From an uncultured Thermoguttaceae bacterium (GTDB lineage Bacteria; Planctomycetota; Planctomycetia; Pirellulales; Thermoguttaceae): a stretch of DNA of 64,000 nt. Location of the stretch: NCBI GenBank assembly GCA_938084835.1, contig CALKER010000010.1, positions 1-64,000 of the forward strand, in the 5' to 3' direction. Below are positions 48,250 to 58,297 of the stretch, in pieces. Position 1 is the first letter of the stretch. Each line of letters opens with the position of its first letter. The notes under the pieces were generated by a model. The model was not told the origin of the DNA. It ran no database searches and worked only from the letters and a program-made list of their open reading frames with translations. A program made the translations under genes and the position numbers.

Positions 48250-49472
48250 TGAAAATGTTTCTTCCGTTTGTTGATTTTTGTGCCACCAGCCGCCTAGCAC
48301 GGGGGAGGTGGTGGGAAGCAAGCTTGGAGGGGCATTTGGAATCTCGAAAGGCCAACCGTGGTAGCTTTGTTTGGAAGTCTTTGAGGCATAGTGGCTCTGC
48401 CGATATCCTTGGTGATCGGGTTGTGATAGGCGAAGATTTAGAGCGTGGTAGGCGAAGATTCACAGCTTTGGATTTTAAGTACGGTGGGTGTCGGCCCATC
48501 CGGTCTTACCCCTCGCTCCCTTCGGCTTGTGGCCGCGGGTATTCGAAAAGCCGATTTTGGGTCTGTTTTTCTTGGGGCTGAGGGGAGGCTTGACTTCTTC
48601 GTTTTGGGAATTCTTTTCCGAAGAGTCCAAAATTGCGGGAAATTTCATTTTTGTCTTTTTTAGTCCGATTATTGACTTTGGCGCCTCCGATGTGCCCGCA
48701 TTTGCTAGGCTGAAAACCGGAGCCGGAGGACTGTAGCATTTCGGGAAGATCACTAAAATTGGAAATATAGAGATAATTCTGGTAATTACCGGATAGGCAC
48801 GAACCGGAATTCAACTGGCTTAGGCCTGGAGCTAAAGGTCAGGCTTGCTGTCTAAATAGTAAGAAATCGCGGCTTAGTAGAGGTTGCAATCCGACTAGTT
48901 AATACCCGTCTATGGTAATATCTGGCCGTCATTCGTCGTTTCGTTGCGCCGCTTGAAATTGGGGCCGGTTGCGGCGATTATGGAAGGAGAGATGTCTCCG
49001 CCGCGCCATGTGATTTGGTTTGGTGAAGAGTGAAAGGCGGGGGATCCTCGTCCGATCCGACAGCTGAAAGCCATGTTAGCGCCCTCCTTCGAAATCTTGT
49101 TGGGGCGGAATCGGTCGGGGATTTTGCGGAAATCCTCGCCAAGAGGGTGAGACGAAGGCGGGGACGCCGCAGTTAGCGTTAAAGAGCGCAAAGTTGTAAA
49201 AAGGCGTTATGGATGGTGTGGCCGGAGGAGTGGCTTTCACTCGTCGCGATTTGTTCGGATGTAGGACGCGAGGCGGGTTGCGAGGTTTCGTTCGAAAGTT
49301 TCGATTTGACTTAAGCCATAGTGGCTTCCTTGAAAAGAGGCGAAGTGACATAAGCAAACCCGAAATTGTCACTGAAGGTGTGTGACTTTAGTGAGCCGAT
49401 GCGTCGCTTCCCCCCCAGAGAGTCCAAAGCCATCGGCTAAGCGTAGCAGTCGTATTTTGCGGAGGTGTAGTA
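48250..49472. other. Intergenic, no gene seen
   Basis: 1.22 kb. Overlapping frames at 48240-48750 on both strands are low-complexity and have no start signals. Composition is AT-rich around 48580-48680 and includes a T-run (TTTTTTAG near 48656). Nothing else is recognisable except the GGAGGTG of the receiver gene at the end. Confidence 0.5.
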
Positions 49473-49910
49473 ATGGCGGAAAAAAAGAGCAATTCCGGAT
49501 CCGCAACCGTTCAGGAAGTGGAGGTGCAGAAGAGGAAGCGGATTCTTTTGGTCGATGATGACCCTGATATTGTCGAGGCTATTCGTGCGGCACTTGAAGC
49601 CAACGGCTATGAGATTCTTGTTGCCCGCGACGGAAATCAGGGTCTCGTTCTGGCGGAGACGGAAAATCCGGATCTCGTCATTTTGGATATGATGATGCCA
49701 AAGCGAAGTGGTTTCCTTGTTTTGGAGCGGCTGAGGCGCACGCGACGGGTGCCCTTGCGAATCATTATGATCACGGCTAATGAGGGTAGCCGGCATAAAG
49801 CGTACGCGGAAATGCTTGGAGTCGACGATTACATTCGTAAACCGTTCGCAATGGACCGGCTCATTGAAAGCGTCAATCGCCTCCTTGGCAGAAAGGTCGA
49901 CCAGGAGTAG
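49473..49910 (+). CDS. Stand-alone response-regulator receiver protein
   Basis: 145 residues and a single receiver domain: acidic pocket Asp28-30 in LLVDDDPDIVEAI, phosphoacceptor Asp72 in LVILDMMMPKRSG, Thr101 in IIMITANEG, and Lys123 in YIRKPF. The first ~20 residues are a polar extension. There is no output domain, so it acts by phosphorylation-dependent binding, as CheY or a phosphorelay intermediate does. A GGAGGTG lies before the ATG. No histidine kinase or chemotaxis gene is nearby. It might pair with the triple-motif FliN, but nothing in the sequence shows this. Confidence 0.95.
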   Translation: MAEKKSNSGSATVQEVEVQKRKRILLVDDDPDIVEAIRAALEANGYEILVARDGNQGLVLAETENPDLVILDMMMPKRSGFLVLERLRRTRRVPLRIIMITANEGSRHKAYAEMLGVDDYIRKPFAMDRLIESVNRLLGRKVDQE

Positions 49911-50605
49911 GGTAAAGCTCCATCCGCGTGTTTGCGCGGGACGGGTTTGCAGCGGTCTGTTTTAAGCCTGGTTGCCAAAATTAGTTCCGTTTGTCTGAGG
50001 ACCGAGATCCAATTCGTCTCGGCTTAAGAGCCGCATTCCCTGGGATTGTTTCCGGCCTTTGAAAACCGCTTGTAGGAGCTGCTTTAACAGGTTTGAGGGC
50101 CACCCTTGCACATTGGGCGGCGGTCGGCTGTAAGTTGAGCGGGCAGTTTGAATTCGGCGCCATTTTGGCAACGGCCAACGGGAACAAATTTTCGTGAGGG
50201 AGCCAACGCGAGCCTTCCTATAGCGCCATCTTTCTGGTCGTCCCGTCCTCCCTTAGTAGGGGCTGCGCATTTGTAAGAAAAGGCTTTTATAGACCCTAAG
50301 TGGATGTGCGCAGGACCACGGAAGACTGCCCCGGCTGTTCTGCGTCGGTATCAAGTGACTTGCTGCTACATTTTTTTCTGAGTTGGGACCCCTCCCGAGC
50401 CAGTGGGGAAGCATGGTTGGTCGCAAAGGGCGGCGTAAGGCTGTAGAAGCGCCTCTCATGCCGGTGGGGAAGCGTGACTTCATTTCGAAGTTTATGCGGG
50501 GTATGAGCCAGCCCTTCTAATTTTTGGTGGGCGTAACTAACTCCCGAGGCAAAAATAGGACAAGTCGTTTTAAGGCAAGTATCATGGTTTTGCGGGAGGA
50601 TGACG
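49911..50605. other. Intergenic before the DUF1080 gene
   Basis: 695 bp. Minus frames at 49962-50187 and 50253-50483 have no recognisable content. No terminator after the receiver gene is clear. Confidence 0.5.
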
Positions 50606-51838
50606 ATGAAACGGCACCTTGCGATGACATTGGCGGTTTTCTTATCCGGTTGTAGCCAAGCCGTCTCGCAGTCGTCGCTCGAGGAAATTCCTCGGGAGGC
50701 AATTCAATCTTCGGAGAGTTCGTCCCCTTTGCCAGAGGTTCTATCGCCCCAGGAAATTGCACAGGGATGGATTGCTCTTTTCGATGGCGAGACACTTTTC
50801 GGGTGGCAGAGTGTGGGCCCAGTGGAATGGCGTGTTCGAGATGGAGCCATTGAGGCTGACCCCGCCACTGAGGGGTTTTTGTTCACCACAAGTTGTTTTG
50901 CGGACTTCGTTCTTCGTTTGGAATTTCGCGCGTCTGAAGAGACCAATAGCGGTGTGTTTATTCGCAGTCCCTTGCGAATCACAGATGTGGCGACAGATTG
51001 CTACGAAATTAACATTGCGGAGCCAGCGGTCAGCGAATTTCCCACGGGCAGTTTGGTCGGCCGGGCAAGAGGGACAATACTGCCTTATAGAGAAGGATGG
51101 CGGGAGCTTGAGGTCCATGCGGAGGCAGCTCGGATAAAAGTCTCTGTGGATGGAAAGGAGGTGCTTCAGTATGAAGATCCACAACCTGTCCGAAAAGGTT
51201 TCATCGGTCTTCAAGCCAGGGAGGGGGCCATTGCTTTTCGTCGCATCAAGCTTCGGCCTCTCGGCGTACGACCGCTGTTTAATGGTAAGGACCTGACCGG
51301 ATGGCGAGGGCATCCGCAATCCGCCAGTAAAGTGACGGTGACCCCAGAGGGTTTTCTGCGTTTACGGGGCGGGCGAGGTCAGCTGGAGAGCACCCAGGTT
51401 TTCTCTGACTTCATCTTACAACTTGATATTTTCGTCAACGGTTCTGGGCTTAATTCCGGGGTTTTCTTCCGCTCAATCCCTGGCGAACTGATGAATGGCT
51501 ACGAGAGTCAAATCCACAACGGATATCGAGACGGAGATCGAAACCGTCCCATCGACGGTGGGACTGGGGCCATTTTTCGGCGGCAGAACGCTCGAAAGGT
51601 AGTCGCCGATGACTTTCAGTGGTTTACTAAGACCATCTTGGCTGATGGTCCTCATATCGCTGTATGGGTCAACGGATACCAGGTGACTGATTGGACAGAT
51701 ACCCGGCCACCGCATCCTAATCCGCGACAAGGCCTGCGCTTAGAGGCCGGCTCTATTATTTTCCAGGGTCATGATCCAACTACGGATGTGCTTTTCCGGA
51801 ATATTCGCATTGTGGAGCTCCCGCACCTGGAGAGGTAG
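50606..51838 (+). CDS. Lipoprotein with two DUF1080 (3-keto-disaccharide hydrolase) domains
   Basis: 410 residues from the ATG at 50606, chosen over 50600 because GGGAGG then lies six bases upstream. The signal ends in lipobox LSGC, with Cys16. Domain 1 (about 55-220) has WIALFDGETLFGWQSVG...NSGVFIRSP and a late GFIGLQAREGAIAFRRIKL. Domain 2 (about 225-410) has PLFNGKDLTGWRG, NSGVFFRSIPGELMNGYESQ, GTGAIFRRQ, and FRNIRI. DUF1080 domains have a concanavalin-like fold and cleave 3-keto-glycosides or bind glycans. Planctomycetes contain many. The tandem layout and membrane anchor suggest surface glycan processing. Confidence 0.9.
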   Translation: MKRHLAMTLAVFLSGCSQAVSQSSLEEIPREAIQSSESSSPLPEVLSPQEIAQGWIALFDGETLFGWQSVGPVEWRVRDGAIEADPATEGFLFTTSCFADFVLRLEFRASEETNSGVFIRSPLRITDVATDCYEINIAEPAVSEFPTGSLVGRARGTILPYREGWRELEVHAEAARIKVSVDGKEVLQYEDPQPVRKGFIGLQAREGAIAFRRIKLRPLGVRPLFNGKDLTGWRGHPQSASKVTVTPEGFLRLRGGRGQLESTQVFSDFILQLDIFVNGSGLNSGVFFRSIPGELMNGYESQIHNGYRDGDRNRPIDGGTGAIFRRQNARKVVADDFQWFTKTILADGPHIAVWVNGYQVTDWTDTRPPHPNPRQGLRLEAGSIIFQGHDPTTDVLFRNIRIVELPHLER

Positions 51839-52615
51839 TAAGACGAGGCCGTCAGCTCACACTCCGTGGCGCGAGGGGGTTCCATGATCCACAGTGTTAA
51901 CGCAGTTTGACACACCCATTTTTTGTTCTTTGGGCTCGCCAGTGCTTATTTGGGAGACAAATCTGGGAACAACCTTAACAAATTGTGAAAGACAATCAAC
52001 CGAGGGCTAGGCTTAGGGTTACCTTCAACTGCTCTGTTTCGAATTGTGACCGCTAACTTCGGGCTGAACGGTGGAAATTGCATGGACAAGATGAGCTTTT
52101 GGGGAGGCGCCGCCGGGCCGATCCTTCAACTCTTGCCAAGGTTTCAGTTCGCTCATATGTCATAGCACCCATGGCTCAGGAACCACGGGCCAGAAATACG
52201 CAATCTGCAATTTTGATCGGGCGCCTTCGAGCCATGTACCGTAAAAACTCGCGGTAAAGATGTGTTTGAATATGATGCCGGCTCCGTCAGATTGTAAGCT
52301 TAAGACGCTTCGCACACGCGGTGGCCGAGGCTAAATAACTTGGAAGACTAGTTCGGCTCAATTGACGGAGCTCGGACGCATTTGTGCCAAAAGATTTGCG
52401 GTCCTTGCCGATAAAAGATGAGGCCGTACAGAATGCCGGCCTTCTTCCCAGAGGTCTAGCCCGAGAACCGCACCGGCAGGCGAGCTACTCTCTTTTCTAA
52501 TTTTTGCGAAAAGCGATCTTAGCAATCTTGATTACATGTCAACGGACCAATGATTCCCTGGTGACGCCTTATTAAGCGCCCCAGGTCCCAATCGAAATGA
52601 AGCAACAGGAAATTT
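51839..52615. other. Intergenic, no gene seen
   Basis: 777 bp between convergent genes (DUF1080 and rpsI). No coding frame, repeat or clear terminator found. Confidence 0.5.
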
Positions 52616-53122
52616 CTAACGCTTCGAGAACTGCGTGCCACGGCGCGCCCCGTGGAGCCCGTACTTTTTACGTTCCTTCTTGCGGGCATCTCTGGTGAGC
52701 AGTCCTGCTCCGCGGAGAACATGGTAGAGCGAGGGATCGTAAAGCTTTAGCGCGCGAGCCACGCCCAAAGTACAGGCCTCGGCCTGACCAGACAACCCGC
52801 CACCATCCACGCGGATGATGACATCGAAAAGATTTCGTCGACCAACCAGATCCAGGGCTTTAGTAACTGCCAATTGATGGTAGAGCGAAGGAAAATAATC
52901 CTGGAGCGGCCTTCCGTTAATTATGATGGTGCCGGAACCGGGCCTCATGCGGACTCGGGCGACAGCTGTCTTACGTCGGCCGGTGGCTACGTATTCCCCC
53001 TGCGGCATGGGAATCTGAACCTGATCCGGTGCAGGCTCCAGTGCCTGCGCTTCAGCCGCCTGAGCTGCGCTACCCTCAAGCGTTGATTCCGACTTTTCCG
53101 CGATAGCAAGATCCTCAGTCAT
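52616..53122 (-). CDS. rpsI: Ribosomal protein S9 with N-terminal extension
   Basis: 168 residues. The core starts at [21 protein letters not shown] (about 44) and ends [18 protein letters not shown], the S9 tail that reaches the P-site tRNA. The first ~43 residues (Glu/Ala/Gln-rich) are an extra segment absent from most S9 proteins. It is part of the 30S subunit. It lies 216 bp after rplM on the same strand, in the conserved rplM-rpsI order, although the gap is longer than usual. Confidence 0.97.
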   Translation of the reverse strand: MTEDLAIAEKSESTLEGSAAQAAEAQALEPAPDQVQIPMPQGEYVATGRRKTAVARVRMRPGSGTIIINGRPLQDYFPSLYHQLAVTKALDLVGRRNLFDVIIRVDGGGLSGQAEACTLGVARALKLYDPSLYHVLRGAGLLTRDARKKERKKYGLHGARRGTQFSKR

Positions 53123-53338
53123 AAGCCTAACCCAGATTCACCTTGCTTCGTGTTCCCCAGCAATTTCAACATGGCGACCCCTGCGTTCTTGGGAATACGC
53201 TGGGCCGCCCCCTAGCGCATATATGAAAATGATTTTCCGGCGTTGTCGTAAGTCACTTCTAGGAAGTTTTCCGTTTTTGGTTTAGCCACCTGTCCTCCCG
53301 CCACCAGCTTTGAAGCTGGTTGGAAGCCGCTGGCAACG

Positions 53339-53836
53339 TTAACTGGGACCCCCCGATATGGGGTGAACAACTCCCTTAAGCAAAAGCAGATTGATATCAA
53401 GAGGCTGAGGCTTTTGTGCCTGATGTTTCAGCACAGGGTCGATTCGAGATTTACTCGTGTAAATCTTCAATCGCGACATCATGCGGCGAGCGAGCTTGTT
53501 TTTCGGAAGCATACGCCGCACTGCCTCGTGAAGAATAAGTTCCGGCCTACGCTCCAACCGCCGCCGAGCCGTTTCTACTTTCTGACCGGGGTACCCCGTG
53601 TACCAACGATATTCTTTTTGATCCCACTTTTTGCCCGTGAAAACCACCTTATCGGCGTTTTTAACGATAACGTAGTCGCCGCATAGCACGTGAGGGGTGT
53701 AGTACGGCCGATGCTTTCCCATGAGGATTCGGGCAACGCGGGCAGCTAGACGGCCGACCACACATCCCTCAGCATCCACTACCCACCATTGGGGCTGAAT
53801 TTCACTAGGCTTGGCCACAAACGTCTTTCTTAACAT
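53339..53836 (-). CDS. rplM: Ribosomal protein L13
   Basis: 165 residues from the ATG at 53836; an in-frame upstream extension to 53902 is not typical. Family motifs are WWVVDAEGCVVGRLAARVA, LMGKHRPYYTPHVLCGDYV, VFTGKKWDQKEYRWYTGYPG and AVRRMLPKNKLARRMMSRLKIY. A C-terminal extension (about 20 residues) goes beyond the usual 140-150. It is part of the 50S subunit and precedes rpsI. Confidence 0.97.
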   Translation of the reverse strand: MLRKTFVAKPSEIQPQWWVVDAEGCVVGRLAARVARILMGKHRPYYTPHVLCGDYVIVKNADKVVFTGKKWDQKEYRWYTGYPGQKVETARRRLERRPELILHEAVRRMLPKNKLARRMMSRLKIYTSKSRIDPVLKHQAQKPQPLDINLLLLKGVVHPISGGPS

Positions 53837-54794
53837 GGCAACAAATTTCCGAAACTTTTGTTGAATACCGTTTGAGTCGGTCCGCTTGGTCAATGCTCGC
53901 ACGTTTCACTACTTGTGGTTGACGGGTTGAGCTTTCCTCTCGCGTTCTTTTTTATGAGTGGTTCGGCAGTTGAGTGTTCTGTGAAAGGCGCGGGGGCGAT
54001 TTCGTCAAGTCAAAACCACTCTTTGCTATGATTTGTTGTCCGGCGGAGATCCGGCCCCAAGATCTTTTCGCTCGCGCCCGAACTACCTCTTGCCCGGGAT
54101 TTCATACCCCCCACGAATACCGACTGATCCGTAACCAGTTAGCCGGAACTAGGTTCTTAGCTGAGAAATGCGTGAGCGATTCGAGGCTGCGCTCCCGAAA
54201 CTTCTCGGAGCGGGACATTAAGCCGGATTTAACTGTCAATTAGTTAGCCCAATAGTCCCCAGAATTTGAAGATCATAACGCACGGGGCGTCAGGGGGCAA
54301 GGTCCGGAAGATATAGATCCTAATCCCTTTTTGAGCTGCTTTCAGCCGTAAACCGACCCCGAAAGTTGTCATGCCGAAAAATCTTATCTTAGGAACTTCC
54401 CAATCATTTGTGGAGTGGTGGCTCAAAGCCTCATCGGCATGTCTTAGGATTGAACTGCGAGCTTACCAGGCCAAGTGTCGCCGCCAGAGGCTCTCCACAA
54501 AGCCTTAAGAATCTCGATGAACCTATCTTCTCGGCTCTGGAACTGCCCCGAATCGGTGTGTTATACCTCGGCGAGTTGATTCGTCCGCGGATATGCCAAT
54601 TCTTGATAAACGAGCAGGTGGACACCGTAGCCCAACGGCCTAATAGTGTATGGCAGTTTTAGGCTTGCTCCCTCGGGGATTTTCAGCCTCTCGGAGTTCG
54701 CGCCGGGTTCCGACCTCCCGTCCCCCCTAAAAGGGACCCACTCTGGAAAGGGGTTAAAGTCTTTTGCAGGAGTTGCCGATCGGTCATGAAGCAG
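53837..54794. other. Intergenic upstream of rplM
   Basis: About 0.96 kb without a supportable gene. The rplM-rpsI promoter should lie in the first 200 bp. TTGACC occurs on the minus strand (near 53893), but its -10 partner at a normal spacing is not clear. Confidence 0.5.
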
Positions 54795-55010
54795 TCACAA
54801 ACCGGACGAAAGGAAAACCGGCCCATTTCCAAAAAACCGCGAAGCAAATAGTTTTCTTGTCGTTTTACTGATCATTTTAGCGTTTTGCTTTTTATGGGAT
54901 TGTCCGGCGCTTTCGATGGCTGAGTCTTCTTCCGCGGCTGAATGACCTCGGCCTCTCGGTACGTTCCGCTTGGCCGCTAAGCGTTTTTTGGCTCTTTTTG
55001 TGACTGGCAT
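54795..55010 (-). CDS. Possible small basic protein
   Basis: 71 residues beginning MPVTKRAKKRLAAKRN and ending hydrophobic (FFGNGPVFLSSGL). An AAAGGAG lies 12 bases before the ATG, a strong site, and the first 20 residues are strongly basic, like nucleic-acid-binding or ribosome-associated peptides. The rest has no clear pattern. It is divergent from the TolC-like gene 53 bp away. It may be a chance frame. Confidence 0.35.
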   Translation of the reverse strand: MPVTKRAKKRLAAKRNVPRGRGHSAAEEDSAIESAGQSHKKQNAKMISKTTRKLFASRFFGNGPVFLSSGL

Positions 55011-55063
55011 TTATCGACCTAACTCCTTTTGGGGCAGACTTCTCGCTTGAAGGAGAATTCCAA

Positions 55064-58000
55064 GTGCGCGTCATTGCATCCGATCAGCTGCTTCGGGACA
55101 CGTGGCGCTTTAGGAGACGTGTTTTGCTCAGCATATGCGGTGCGCCGTTAAGCTCGACTAACGAAGTGCATCGGGGAGTGGTGCGCTCTGGCCGACTGGA
55201 GCAGAAGCCGCGTGCGGGAAGTACTGCTTGGCACCTTACTCAATCTAAGTTGGTTATGGTGATTTTGGTCGTCTGGGGTGGGGTTCTTCCAGGATGTAAC
55301 CGCGCTCATTACCGGCAGCGCGCAGATCTCGATGTTTATGCCGCCGTAGAGGAGTATTCCCAGGACCCGCGGTGGGGGCTAAAGGACTTTACGATTGAGC
55401 CATCACCTGCCTCCCGTTTTTATGATCCGCATCCGGCTGACATGCCTCCGATGCCGCCTGATGATCCGGCGTCCCACCGGATTATGCACTTGGTCCACGG
55501 CAAACGCGGCGCGCCGTACGAAGCGCGCTACGGATGCACTCGCGACGTGGAAAATCCAGATTACCTCGATTTTTTGCCCTGGGGAGAGGACGGGGTCATT
55601 CGCCTGGACAGACGGACCGCGATCCAGTTGGCGCTGTTGCATTCTCCGCAGTATCAGCAAGAACTTGAAGATATCTACCTCTCGGCGCTCCAGGTAAGTC
55701 TCGAGCGATTTAGTTTTCAGGTGCAATTTTTCGGCGGTAACGACAGTTTTTTTACCCGCCGGGGACCCTTAGGCGGTCCTGGAGGCGATTCAAGCACGCT
55801 TCAGACGTCCTCCACCATAAGCGCGCGGCGATTCATGGCCACTGGAACACAATGGTTAGTGGAGGTGGCCAACTCTGTAACGTGGCAGTTTTCAGGTCGT
55901 GATGGCTATGTTGCCGTCACGCCGATCAATCTCACGCTGGTGCAACCGCTTTTGCGCGGTGCCGGACGGGCTGTCATTCTGGAAAAACTTACCCAAGCTG
56001 AGCGAGGTTTGCTTGCAAACATCCGCCAGTTTGAACGTTTTCGCCAGGGATTCTATCTCAGCGTAGTAGCGGGTCTTAGTCCCGGTCCGGGGCCGTCGCC
56101 TGGCGGAATCGCCTTGGGTGCGGCTTCACCTGGGGCAACCGCTTCCGTAGGTGGTTATTTGTCGCTCGTGGAGCAAGAGGTGCAGATTCGCAACCAGCGG
56201 GCCAATGTTGCTTCCCTTCGCGACAGCTTGGAAAGGATCGACGCTTTTTACGCAGCAGGGCGAATTAGTCGTCGACAAGTAGACGAAATCCGTCAGAACC
56301 TTTATGCTTCCCAACTTCAGCTTTTGGGCCGACAGAATACTTATTCCAATCAGCTTGACAGTTTCAAGATTCTTTTCGGCTTGCCCCCCCACCTGCCAGT
56401 GCGGATTGAGGATCCGCTTCTCGAACCTTTTGAGCTTCTTGATCCGAAATTGACGGACGATCAAGAGGAAGTCGCGCGTCTTTTGAACCCTGTGCGGGAG
56501 ATTTGGTCGGGAATTCGCGACGCTTTGGGAGCAGGCCGAACGCTTGGCGAAGCCCAGCTGCGATTGAAGGAAGCCGCGGAGGCTCACTCGGGCGGCAATT
56601 ACCGCGTAGCCATTCAATCGCTTGTTCAATTTGGGGAAGCGCTTTTGCGCTCTGCCTATGCTTTGCGCGAAAAGACCCTAATCATCACGACTCAGAGCTA
56701 CCTGAAAAGTGCGGAAGCTGGCTTGGTTGCCCCTGTGGAAGAGCTTGCCCAAGCTGTGGACAAACTAATTTCAGAGGCGAGTAATCTTGCCACTCAAGCT
56801 GAGGGAAAGCTTCGTTTAGCTACCGAGACTATGCTTCCTTATGCGGCCGGTGTGGTGAAGAAGTTGGAGCCACTGTTGCCGAAGTTTGCCGACCAATTGG
56901 CGGTGCATTTAATGAAGGTGGACCGTGATCTCCAGCGTCTGGTCGATGCTATTCCCAGCCGGCAGGAATGGCTTGAGCGATTATCCGCCCGCCGAGAATT
57001 CCAGGCTGGCGACGTGGATCCACGAATTGTGGATCAATCGGCTTTTCGCCGCCGCGTGGTCGAGCTCCATGCGGAATATTTGGGGAATGACGCGGTGGAG
57101 GTGCTCAAGCTGGCTCAGGCTCTCCTTGTCGATGAAGCGGAGCAGCAGTGGTTTTCCAACTTGCGAGAAATGAGAGGGCTACGCCAGGAGTTGGAAAGCC
57201 TAGCCGCCTCTCTCCGCAAAAAAGCAGCAGAGTTGCCCGGTCGAGTTAAGGCTGCGGAGACAGACCTCAAATTATGGAACGACATCTTTCAACAGCTCGA
57301 AGCCGAGCTTAACTTACTTGCTTCCGGTCTAATGAGCCTGTCGCTCCTCCAAGCGCGTGTGCGGTTGGATATTCCTGTACTGACCCCGATTGACCTTGAT
57401 CCGGAGCAAGCTTTCCATATCGCCCGGCAGAATCGGCTGGACTGGATGAACATGCGGGCCGCCCTTGTTGACCAGTGGCGGCAGGTGGAAATTGCGGCTA
57501 ACCGCCTCAAAAGCGATCTCAGCCTTGTCTTTGAAGGAAATGTTACCGCAACAAGTGATACTCTTGGTTCTGTACACAACACCATGGGCACCACCCGCGT
57601 TGGGGTGCAATTTGATGCACCCCTCACCCGGCGAGCTGAGCGAAACCAATATCGGCAGTCCCTTATTCAATATCAGCGTGCCCGTCGGGAGTACTACCTC
57701 TTTGAGGATCGAGTGCGCCAGATTCTCCGCGAGAACCTGCGGGCCATTGAACTGGCTCAGGTCCAGTTCGAGCTGCAGCGGGCGGGCGTATTGACGGCCA
57801 TCGGCCGAGTCGAACAACAGCGACTGGAGCTCATGCGACCCCCCCGTCCCGGCCAAGAAGAGTTTACCTTGGGGGCTACAACGGCTCGTGACCTCGTGAC
57901 TGCACTGGATGCGCTCCTGCGCGCTCAAAACGAGTTTTTGGACGGCTGGGTCCGATATGAAATCCAGCGAATGGTCCTCGACTATAACCTCGGTACCATG

Positions 58001-58297
58001 CAGCTTGATGAGGACGGGATGTGGATTGATCCCGGTCCTATCCGCGGAGGCTCGTTCGTGGCGGGAAGGGGATCTGCGCCCCACGAAGGCTTTTCACAAC
58101 CTGACAATTTGCCACCAGAGATTGAAACTCCTCCTGAGCTCCTTCTCCCGCCAGAATTGGAGTGGGTTCTTCCCGAGGATTTTTCGCCGCCCCTAAGGCC
58201 GGAAGGGCAATCCTCCAACACACCGGACGCTAAAATTTCGGCGTTGCCCCTGGGGGACGCACCGGAATTCTACCCAACTCAGGGGGTCGGTCCATAG
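55064..58297 (+). CDS. Very long TolC-type outer membrane lipoprotein
   Basis: 1077 residues from a GTG with AAGGAG eight bases upstream. A hydrophobic segment ends in lipobox LPGC (Cys78), so a later start, for example near 55250, may be the functional one. Two TolC/OEP halves are visible: about 180-470 (ILEKLTQAERGLLANIRQFE, LRDSLERIDAFYAAGRISRRQVDEIRQ, FKILFGLPPH) and about 770-990 (LDPEQAFHIARQNRLDWMN, VGVQFDAPLTRRAERNQYRQ, FELQRAGVLTAIGRVEQQR). Between them lies an insert of about 300 residues with coiled-coil helices (about 470-765). TolC proteins form trimeric outer membrane channels for efflux or type I secretion. No pump or membrane-fusion gene is adjacent. Confidence 0.85.
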   Translation: MRVIASDQLLRDTWRFRRRVLLSICGAPLSSTNEVHRGVVRSGRLEQKPRAGSTAWHLTQSKLVMVILVVWGGVLPGCNRAHYRQRADLDVYAAVEEYSQDPRWGLKDFTIEPSPASRFYDPHPADMPPMPPDDPASHRIMHLVHGKRGAPYEARYGCTRDVENPDYLDFLPWGEDGVIRLDRRTAIQLALLHSPQYQQELEDIYLSALQVSLERFSFQVQFFGGNDSFFTRRGPLGGPGGDSSTLQTSSTISARRFMATGTQWLVEVANSVTWQFSGRDGYVAVTPINLTLVQPLLRGAGRAVILEKLTQAERGLLANIRQFERFRQGFYLSVVAGLSPGPGPSPGGIALGAASPGATASVGGYLSLVEQEVQIRNQRANVASLRDSLERIDAFYAAGRISRRQVDEIRQNLYASQLQLLGRQNTYSNQLDSFKILFGLPPHLPVRIEDPLLEPFELLDPKLTDDQEEVARLLNPVREIWSGIRDALGAGRTLGEAQLRLKEAAEAHSGGNYRVAIQSLVQFGEALLRSAYALREKTLIITTQSYLKSAEAGLVAPVEELAQAVDKLISEASNLATQAEGKLRLATETMLPYAAGVVKKLEPLLPKFADQLAVHLMKVDRDLQRLVDAIPSRQEWLERLSARREFQAGDVDPRIVDQSAFRRRVVELHAEYLGNDAVEVLKLAQALLVDEAEQQWFSNLREMRGLRQELESLAASLRKKAAELPGRVKAAETDLKLWNDIFQQLEAELNLLASGLMSLSLLQARVRLDIPVLTPIDLDPEQAFHIARQNRLDWMNMRAALVDQWRQVEIAANRLKSDLSLVFEGNVTATSDTLGSVHNTMGTTRVGVQFDAPLTRRAERNQYRQSLIQYQRARREYYLFEDRVRQILRENLRAIELAQVQFELQRAGVLTAIGRVEQQRLELMRPPRPGQEEFTLGATTARDLVTALDALLRAQNEFLDGWVRYEIQRMVLDYNLGTMQLDEDGMWIDPGPIRGGSFVAGRGSAPHEGFSQPDNLPPEIETPPELLLPPELEWVLPEDFSPPLRPEGQSSNTPDAKISALPLGDAPEFYPTQGVGP

